Source: Acidobacteriota bacterium (lineage in GTDB: Bacteria > Acidobacteriota > Vicinamibacteria > Marinacidobacterales > Marinacidobacteraceae). From it: a stretch of 64,000 nt of DNA. Location: contig JAJEFG010000082.1 in assembly GCA_022820545.1 (NCBI GenBank), forward strand, positions 1 to 64,000, in the 5' to 3' direction. Below the pieces are notes generated by a model. That model did no database searches. It saw nothing but the letters and a program-made list of their open reading frames with translations, and was not told the DNA's origin. The position numbers and the translations under genes were made by a program. Shown here in pieces: positions 59,496 through 64,000 of this stretch (positions within the stretch are counted from its first letter, which is position 1; every line of letters begins with the position of its first letter).

Positions 59496-59569
59496 GGCTT
59501 GGAACGCCGGCCGGTTCTTGCGGTAGCGGCCTCCAGACCGGCACCGCGGCGCTCCGCGCCGCGCACGTC
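59496..59569. repeat. REP-like palindromic element, with a central insertion
   Basis: GGCTTGGAACGCCGGCCGG then TTCTTGCGGTAGCGG, CCTCCAGACCGGCACCGCGG and CGCTCCGCGCCGCGC. Reverse orientation relative to the 43-44 kb copies. The two halves of the element are complete but separated by about 14 extra bases. Lies between the S9 lipoprotein gene and the CPBP protease gene. Confidence 0.75.
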
Positions 59570-59625
59570 GCAACCCCCATCCCCGCTGACGCCGCGAACC
59601 GCGCTGGAACGCCGCTGAGTCCCGA

Positions 59626-60363
59626 TCACGCCTCACTCCCGGAAGCCCGCAGGAACCGGAACCCCAGCCACCCCATGAACAGGTCCCACCCGACGTGGCA
59701 CACCACCCCCGGCCACAGGGAACCGGTCTCGATCACCACGAATCCCCACGCCAAAGCGCCCGCCGCGGCCCCTACGACGCCGCGCCACCCCTGCGCGGCG
59801 TGCGCGGCCCCGAAGAAGAGCGCCGGTAGTCCGACCGCAAGCGCGGCTCCCTCCCATCCGGGGCCGAACCACGCGCGGAGCACCGCGATCATGAAGCCCC
59901 GGTAGACGATCTCCTCGCAGATGCCGGCGCTCAGAGCCAGGACTGTGTAGCTCCGGAACTCGGCCCCCGAGACCGGAATGTACGGATTCTGCTTCCGCCA
60001 TCGCTTCCGGGTGCCGGAGATCCGCGAAGGGGCCGTCTGCCTCGCGGTGTCGGCGGCCAGCCAGACGAGAAGTGCGAGGGCGGCGCCGGCCGCCGGCCCC
60101 GTCCAGCGGGGCGCCGTCAGGCCCAGCGAAGCCCAGTCCCGTCCGGCGAGAACCCACCAGACCACGGTCCCCGCCGCGAGCACCCACAGCATCACGCTTC
60201 CGCGCCGGTAGATGGAACGCTTCTCGGCCGCCGTCAGCTCCGCCGGTGGCGCCTCCCGGGCCTCGCGGACGGCGAGGGCGCCCGACCAGGCCGACACCCC
60301 CGAAACCAGGATCAGGACGCCCAGCCAGACGGCGTCCACCAGTCCCGGTTCGATGCGCTCCAA
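59626..60363 (-). CDS. CPBP-family intramembrane metalloprotease (CAAX protease-like)
   Basis: A 245-residue polytopic membrane protein. The family's catalytic motifs are visible: ICEEIVYRGFMIAVLR (EExxxR) near 149-164, FFGAAHAAQGW (H-x-x-x) near 189, and VVCHVGWDLF near 222. Hydrophobic segments flank each. CPBP proteins in bacteria process peptides or are linked to bacteriocin immunity; a specific role cannot be given. The N-terminal half has two membrane segments and a basic cytoplasmic loop (SRISGTRKRWRKQN near 110). Confidence 0.9.
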   Translation of the reverse strand: MERIEPGLVDAVWLGVLILVSGVSAWSGALAVREAREAPPAELTAAEKRSIYRRGSVMLWVLAAGTVVWWVLAGRDWASLGLTAPRWTGPAAGAALALLVWLAADTARQTAPSRISGTRKRWRKQNPYIPVSGAEFRSYTVLALSAGICEEIVYRGFMIAVLRAWFGPGWEGAALAVGLPALFFGAAHAAQGWRGVVGAAAGALAWGFVVIETGSLWPGVVCHVGWDLFMGWLGFRFLRASGSEA

Positions 60364-60409
60364 ATCTCTGCGCCCCTCGTTGCGGCGCGGAGTATAGGGA
60401 GCGTCGGAC

Positions 60410-60540
60410 TATGGGCGGGACGTGGCGCCCGGGGCGCCGCGCGGGTCCGGCGGCCGGAAGACCGCGATCTCGCGACGCTGGGATTCTTGGTCGCCGCGCA
60501 GTTCGACGGCGGTATCCACCAGGCGCAAGCCGTCACGCGG
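60410..60540 (-). pseudogene. Relic of a 3' segment of an LVIVD-type gene
   Basis: On the minus strand 60537-60440 encodes GLRLVDTAVELRGDQESQRR then EIAVFRPPDPR, aligning without gaps to GLRVVDISGELRGDLYRQGR then EIAVFWPQDPE of the intact gene (about 62490-62400). Identity is roughly 65 percent in protein, with changes at third positions, so the piece diverged while it was coding. A TAG follows near 60410. The relic and the intact gene have the same orientation and flank the AbiE operon. Only the C-terminal third of the domain survives. Confidence 0.7.
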
Positions 60541-60592
60541 CACCCGAGGTAGCGGAGTTCGTCCTCGACTGACGGACAGGTATAGACTCTAT

Positions 60593-60627
60593 CTGCATAA
60601 AGTATCGAATATTGATATATTGTGCAG
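60593..60627 (+). promoter_or_regulatory. 35-bp palindromic operator of the AbiE operon
   Basis: The AT-rich sequence from CTGCATAAAGTATCG to ATATATTGTGCAG is a near-perfect inverted repeat: arms CTGCAnAA and TTnTGCAG, and inner TATC/GATA around AATATT. It ends directly before the ATG at 60628. AbiEi proteins are known to bind inverted repeats in their own promoters and repress them; position and symmetry fit that. There is no Shine-Dalgarno sequence, so the operator may overlap both promoter and translation start. Confidence 0.75.
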
Positions 60628-61434
60628 ATGAAATCGGAACCGCGACCACGCCGAGCCAGCAGCCTGGTTGCCGATTTCGCGGCTGACGGCCGATATCACT
60701 TCACGGCGGCGGAGATGCGCAGGTTGCTCGGCGTCTCGCCGGCGGCGGCCAGACTCGCCCTGAGCCGCCTGGCGAACAAGGGGCTGATCGCGAGTCCCGG
60801 GCGAGGCTTTTACGTGGTAGTGCCCCCCGAGTATCGGCGTCTCGGCTGCCTGCCGGCCGAGCAGTTCGTCCCTGCTCTCATGGCGCATCTCGATCAGCGC
60901 TACTACGCCGCGCTTCTGTCCGCCGCCCAGTTCCACGGCGCCGCGCACCACCGTCCGCAAACCTTCCAGGTAGCTCTGGCCGGGTATCGCCGGCCGATTT
61001 CCTGCGGCAGGGTCGCAGTTTCGTTCGTCACCCGCGTGCGCCTCGCCGAGGTTCCCGTCCAAAGCTTCAACACGCCGCGCGGAACGATCCAGGTATCGAG
61101 TCCGGAAGCAACCGCAATCGATCTGGTTGGCTACGAACGGCGTGTCGGCGGACTGGACCAGGTGGCGACGCTCATTGCGGAACTCGCCGAACGCATCCAT
61201 CCGGATCGACTCGCCGCGGCAGCACAGACCGCTCCGGTGTCCTGGGCGCAGCGCCTCGGCTACCTGCTCGACCTCGTTGGGGCCGGCGACAAGGCGTCGT
61301 CTCTCCAGCGCGACGTGCGCAGCCGCGCGCGCGACACCGCGCTGCTCGTGCCGAGCGGCTCCAACAAAGGCCGACCGCCGCGTGACCAGCGATGGCGGCT
61401 GCGCATCAACGCCGCGGTCGAGGCGGAGACGTGA
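60628..61434 (+). CDS. abiEi: AbiEi antitoxin of type IV toxin-antitoxin system
   Basis: A 268-residue protein. The N-terminal winged helix is YHFTAAEMRRLLGVSPAAAR then LALSRLANKGLIA at about 22-55. The AbiEi C-terminal domain follows, with the typical VPPEYRRLGCLPAEQFVPAL near 68-87, YYAALLSAAQFHGAAHHRPQ near 93-112 and SSPEATAIDLVGYERRVGG near 155. Members repress the operon and counteract the AbiEii toxin, and the system blocks some phages. I start at ATG 60628 rather than the GTG at 60622, since the operator reaches 60627. The stop overlaps the start of abiEii (GTGA). Confidence 0.94.
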   Translation: MKSEPRPRRASSLVADFAADGRYHFTAAEMRRLLGVSPAAARLALSRLANKGLIASPGRGFYVVVPPEYRRLGCLPAEQFVPALMAHLDQRYYAALLSAAQFHGAAHHRPQTFQVALAGYRRPISCGRVAVSFVTRVRLAEVPVQSFNTPRGTIQVSSPEATAIDLVGYERRVGGLDQVATLIAELAERIHPDRLAAAAQTAPVSWAQRLGYLLDLVGAGDKASSLQRDVRSRARDTALLVPSGSNKGRPPRDQRWRLRINAAVEAET

Positions 61435-62246
61435 TCCCGCGCGACTACATCACCGAGTGGCGGGCGCGGGCGCCCTGGGTGCAGGATGCCCAGGTCGAGC
61501 AGGATCTCGTAGTCACCCGGGCCTTGGTCGAGCTCTTCTCGCATCCGGCGGTGGCCGGCGAGTTGGCGTTTCGCGGCGGGACCGCGCTCTACAAGCTCTA
61601 TCTGACGCCGCCCGCGCGGTACTCGGAAGACATTGATCTGGTGCAGACCACCCCCGGGCCGATCGGTCCGGTCATGGACGGCGTGCGGGAAGCGCTGAAT
61701 CCTTGGCTCGGCAGACCGAAATGGAAGCAGACCGAGGCCCGCGTCACCTTCATCTACCGCTTCGCGTCCGAGGACGCACCGTCCTGGCGGCTGCGCCTGA
61801 AGGTCGAGATCAGCTCCCGGGAGCATTACTCCGTGCTCGGGCTCGTGAAGGTTCCGTTCTCCGTGAGCTCGCGTTGGTTCCGTGGGGAGGCCGATGTCCT
61901 GACGTACGAATTGGACGAGCTTCTCGCTACCAAACTGCGGGCCCTGTATCAGCGCAGGAAGGGCCGGGACCTGTTCGATCTCGCCACCGCTCTCGACCGA
62001 GCTGCCGTGAATCCCGCACGCGTCGTGGAGGCGTTCGCCGAACATATGGCGCGCACCACTGGTCCCGTAAGGCGCGCGACGTTTGAACGAAGCCTCGCGG
62101 CCAAGGTTCGCGACCCGCAGTTCGGCAGCGACATCGTCCCCCTGCTCGCACACGGCTACTCGTGGGACCTGGAAGCGGCGGCGCGCCAAGTCCGGGCCCG
62201 GCTCCTTTCGCTGCTGCCGGGCGCTCCCGGGAGGGACGCGCGGTAG
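61431..62246 (+). CDS. abiEii: AbiEii nucleotidyltransferase toxin of type IV toxin-antitoxin system
   Basis: A 271-residue nucleotidyltransferase of the AbiEii family. Core motif ELAFRGGTALYKLYLTPPAR then YSEDIDLVQ near 43-72 supplies GG-T-A-L-x-K and the catalytic D-I-D; RLKVEISSREH near 123 adds the third acidic position. LDELLATKLRALYQRRKGRD then LFDLATAL near 160-187 is the conserved helical block. Toxins of this family transfer nucleotides to tRNA or other targets and stop growth. The GTG start at 61431 overlaps the stop of abiEi, so translation is coupled. 9 bp separate its end from the stop of the convergent LVIVD gene. Confidence 0.94.
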   Translation: MIPRDYITEWRARAPWVQDAQVEQDLVVTRALVELFSHPAVAGELAFRGGTALYKLYLTPPARYSEDIDLVQTTPGPIGPVMDGVREALNPWLGRPKWKQTEARVTFIYRFASEDAPSWRLRLKVEISSREHYSVLGLVKVPFSVSSRWFRGEADVLTYELDELLATKLRALYQRRKGRDLFDLATALDRAAVNPARVVEAFAEHMARTTGPVRRATFERSLAAKVRDPQFGSDIVPLLAHGYSWDLEAAARQVRARLLSLLPGAPGRDAR

Positions 62247-62255
62247 CGGCCCCCC

Positions 62256-64000
62256 TTACTGCGGTTCGCCCAGGTTCAGCGGCTCCGGGTCCACCAGCTT
62301 CACCGCCCAGAGCCCCGAGTGGTGGTCGGCGACGAAGATGTGCCCCTTGTAGGGCTGCGGTCCCCAGACCATCGGCGCGTTGGGGATGAAGCTCTCGGGA
62401 TCCTGCGGCCAGAAGACCGCGATCTCCCGTCCCTGGCGGTAGAGGTCGCCGCGCAGCTCGCCCGAGATGTCCACGACCCGCAGGCCTCCGTTGTAGTAGC
62501 CGATGTAGAGGATGTCGTCCTCGACCCAGAGGTTGTGGGTCCCGGCCTCGGGCACCTGGTAGCGCGCCACCTCGCGGGCGTCCTCCCACTCGTCCCACTC
62601 GTAGATGTGGATCCAGCCGGCGGCGCGGTCGGGAGTGTCCGGCTCGCCGATCGTCTGGTAGGGGAACGCCTCGTCGCCCCCGATCATCAGGAACTTGCCG
62701 GTGGACTGGCTCCGGTAGGGGTAGGCGGCGTGGTTCCAGCCGCTCGGGTAGCGGGTCCGCCCCAGTTCGACCGGGTTGTTCGGGGCGCCGCCCATGCCGC
62801 CGCCGCCCACGTCCACCGCGACGATCCCGTCGTCCCAGTTGGATGAGTACGCGATGCCGTCCACCACCCACACGTCATGGATGGAGTGGCCGGGCGTGTC
62901 CAGTTCGAAGCGCCCCACGCGGTACGGATTCGTCGGGTCCTCGGCGTTCAGGATGTCGTAGCGCCGGCCCGCCGAGAGCGCGTAGATGTGGTCCTCGGCG
63001 ATGAAGACGTTGTGCACCCCGCCGGTGAGCTGGTCGTCGTAGCGGGCGATCACCTGCACGCCGCTTTGGGGATCGCTCACGTCGAGGATCACGAGGCCGT
63101 TCCGCCGGTTCGAGGCGCCCTCGCGGCTGATCACGCAGAACTGCCCGTCCTCCGAGACCTTCACGTCGTTCACCGTCCGGGCGTCCACCCGCACGGTATC
63201 GATGAGCGACATGGCGGACGGGTCGGTGACGTCCCAGAAGTAGGCGTGGCCGTCGGCGCCCCAGGTGCCGGTGACCGCGTAGTCCCGGCCGTCGACGCCC
63301 TCCCAGACCCAGAGGTCCGAGGTGTAGCGGTCGCGGACCGGGCCCTGCCCCACGATCTCGACGTCCTTCCGGACCTTCCGTGACACCACCGCCACCGTGG
63401 CGCTGGCCGAAGTCGTGAAGCCGTCGGCGATCACGGTGTGGGTCCCCGAGCGCTCCGCCACGAAGGCGCCGTCCGCGTCCACCTGGCCGATGGCGCCCGG
63501 CGCCACGATCCCGTCCGCCGGCACCCCGAGAGTCGCGAACTGCACCGGGTAGTCGGGAACCTCGTTCCCGGAGGCGTCGGTCACCTTCGCCTCGAAGAAG
63601 ACCACGTCGCCGGTGCGGATCGCCTCCTCGGGCGCCCCGGTGAGCGCGATGGAGGCGACCGGGTTGGCGAGCACCTCGATCGAGGTGTCGCTGGATGCCT
63701 CCTCGGCGGAGACGGTGATGGTCGTCCGTCCCGCTCCGGTCAGGGCCAGCGTCCCGAGGGCGTCCACGCTCGCCACCGACGGATCGGCGCTGCTCCAGCT
63801 CACCTCCACGTCGCTGCGGACCGCGCCCGAGACGTCGGTGACCGTCGAACGCAGCCCGATCTCGGTGCCCGCGTAGAGGTGGCCCGGCAGGTTGGCGACC
63901 TCCACGGTGGCCACCGGCGGGTTGGGGATCGTCACCGGGATCTCCACCGTCACCGCGGGCTCGGCCCGCCGGTCGGTGTCCTCGGGATCCTTCGGGACCA
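62256..64000 (-). CDS. Large Ig-like/LVIVD-repeat surface protein (partial, 5' end outside window)
   Basis: The frame is open to the right edge, so the N-terminus lies outside. Visible domains in order: Ig-like (BIG2-type) repeats with DVEVSWSSADPSVASVDALG then TLALTGAGRTTITV, followed by a second Ig-like repeat (DVVFFEAKVTDASGNEVPDY). Then a beta-propeller of LVIVD type: LWVWEGVDGRDYAVTGTWGA, NGLVILDVSDPQSGVQVIAR, DHIYALSAGRRYDILNAEDP, and DILYIGYYNGGLRVVDISGE. The C-terminal LRGDLYRQGREIAVFWPQDP leads to a stop at 62256. Probably a secreted or cell-surface protein. A relic of its 3' part lies beyond the AbiE operon. Confidence 0.82.
   Translation of the reverse strand, partial: VPKDPEDTDRRAEPAVTVEIPVTIPNPPVATVEVANLPGHLYAGTEIGLRSTVTDVSGAVRSDVEVSWSSADPSVASVDALGTLALTGAGRTTITVSAEEASSDTSIEVLANPVASIALTGAPEEAIRTGDVVFFEAKVTDASGNEVPDYPVQFATLGVPADGIVAPGAIGQVDADGAFVAERSGTHTVIADGFTTSASATVAVVSRKVRKDVEIVGQGPVRDRYTSDLWVWEGVDGRDYAVTGTWGADGHAYFWDVTDPSAMSLIDTVRVDARTVNDVKVSEDGQFCVISREGASNRRNGLVILDVSDPQSGVQVIARYDDQLTGGVHNVFIAEDHIYALSAGRRYDILNAEDPTNPYRVGRFELDTPGHSIHDVWVVDGIAYSSNWDDGIVAVDVGGGGMGGAPNNPVELGRTRYPSGWNHAAYPYRSQSTGKFLMIGGDEAFPYQTIGEPDTPDRAAGWIHIYEWDEWEDAREVARYQVPEAGTHNLWVEDDILYIGYYNGGLRVVDISGELRGDLYRQGREIAVFWPQDPESFIPNAPMVWGPQPYKGHIFVADHHSGLWAVKLVDPEPLNLGEPQ

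Overview
This is a GC-rich chromosomal segment from an unidentified bacterium. The gene content (several secreted S9-family proteins, a lipoprotein amidohydrolase, a secreted M20 amidohydrolase, an Ig/LVIVD surface protein, a compact pseudopilin cluster) fits Acidobacteriota or Gemmatimonadota. That is inference from gene content; no taxonomic marker strong enough to decide is present.

Layout. 1-480: an array of 13 units of a 32-bp tandem repeat that runs off the left edge, plus a smaller repeat. 631-1854: an orphan Phd/YefM antitoxin and a PPK2 polyphosphate kinase. About 1.9-41.35 kb: a dense defence and accessory island. It holds (i) two diverged copies of a two-gene cassette, a DUF4143 AAA-type ATPase translationally coupled to a ~1350-residue NACHT/STAND-like NTPase with a C-terminal PD-(D/E)XK nuclease motif (8644-3141 and 33131-27835, both on the minus strand), plus a relic of a third copy; (ii) a lone DUF4143 ATPase; (iii) a HigBA toxin-antitoxin module; (iv) a RelA/SpoT-domain synthetase with a shifted 5' end; (v) an SNF2 helicase / adenine methylase pair like the accessory genes of class 1 DISARM; (vi) a Dsr1-like sirtuin; (vii) a broken AlbA_2-type gene; (viii) a NYN-nuclease / NACHT-pentapeptide pair; (ix) a DruE-like giant helicase; (x) a TIGR04141-family protein and an unknown protein. 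41.6-60.4 kb: mostly ordinary chromosomal genes (peptidases, DsbA-like protein, SmpB, pseudopilin cluster, YdiJ-like FAD/Fe-S oxidase, ornithine cyclodeaminase family, amidohydrolase, CPBP protease), separated by REP-like palindromic repeats. 60.6-62.2 kb: an AbiE system inserted next to a partial duplicate of the neighbouring LVIVD gene, which runs off the right edge.

How it works together. The island is an accretion of independent anti-phage modules rather than one operon. Three modules lie between a gene and a relic of the same gene: the Dsr1-like sirtuin, AbiE, and the lone DUF4143 ATPase. This suggests a common way of insertion or of deletion between tandem copies. The best candidates for little-described systems are the duplicated DUF4143 + STAND-nuclease cassette, whose copies share a conserved palindrome-bearing and apparently leaderless promoter, and the NYN + NACHT-pentapeptide pair. 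The second cassette has lost the Glu-x-Lys residues of its DUF4143 domain by a 6-bp in-frame deletion. The first has lost its stop codon and reads into the opposing DUF4143 gene.
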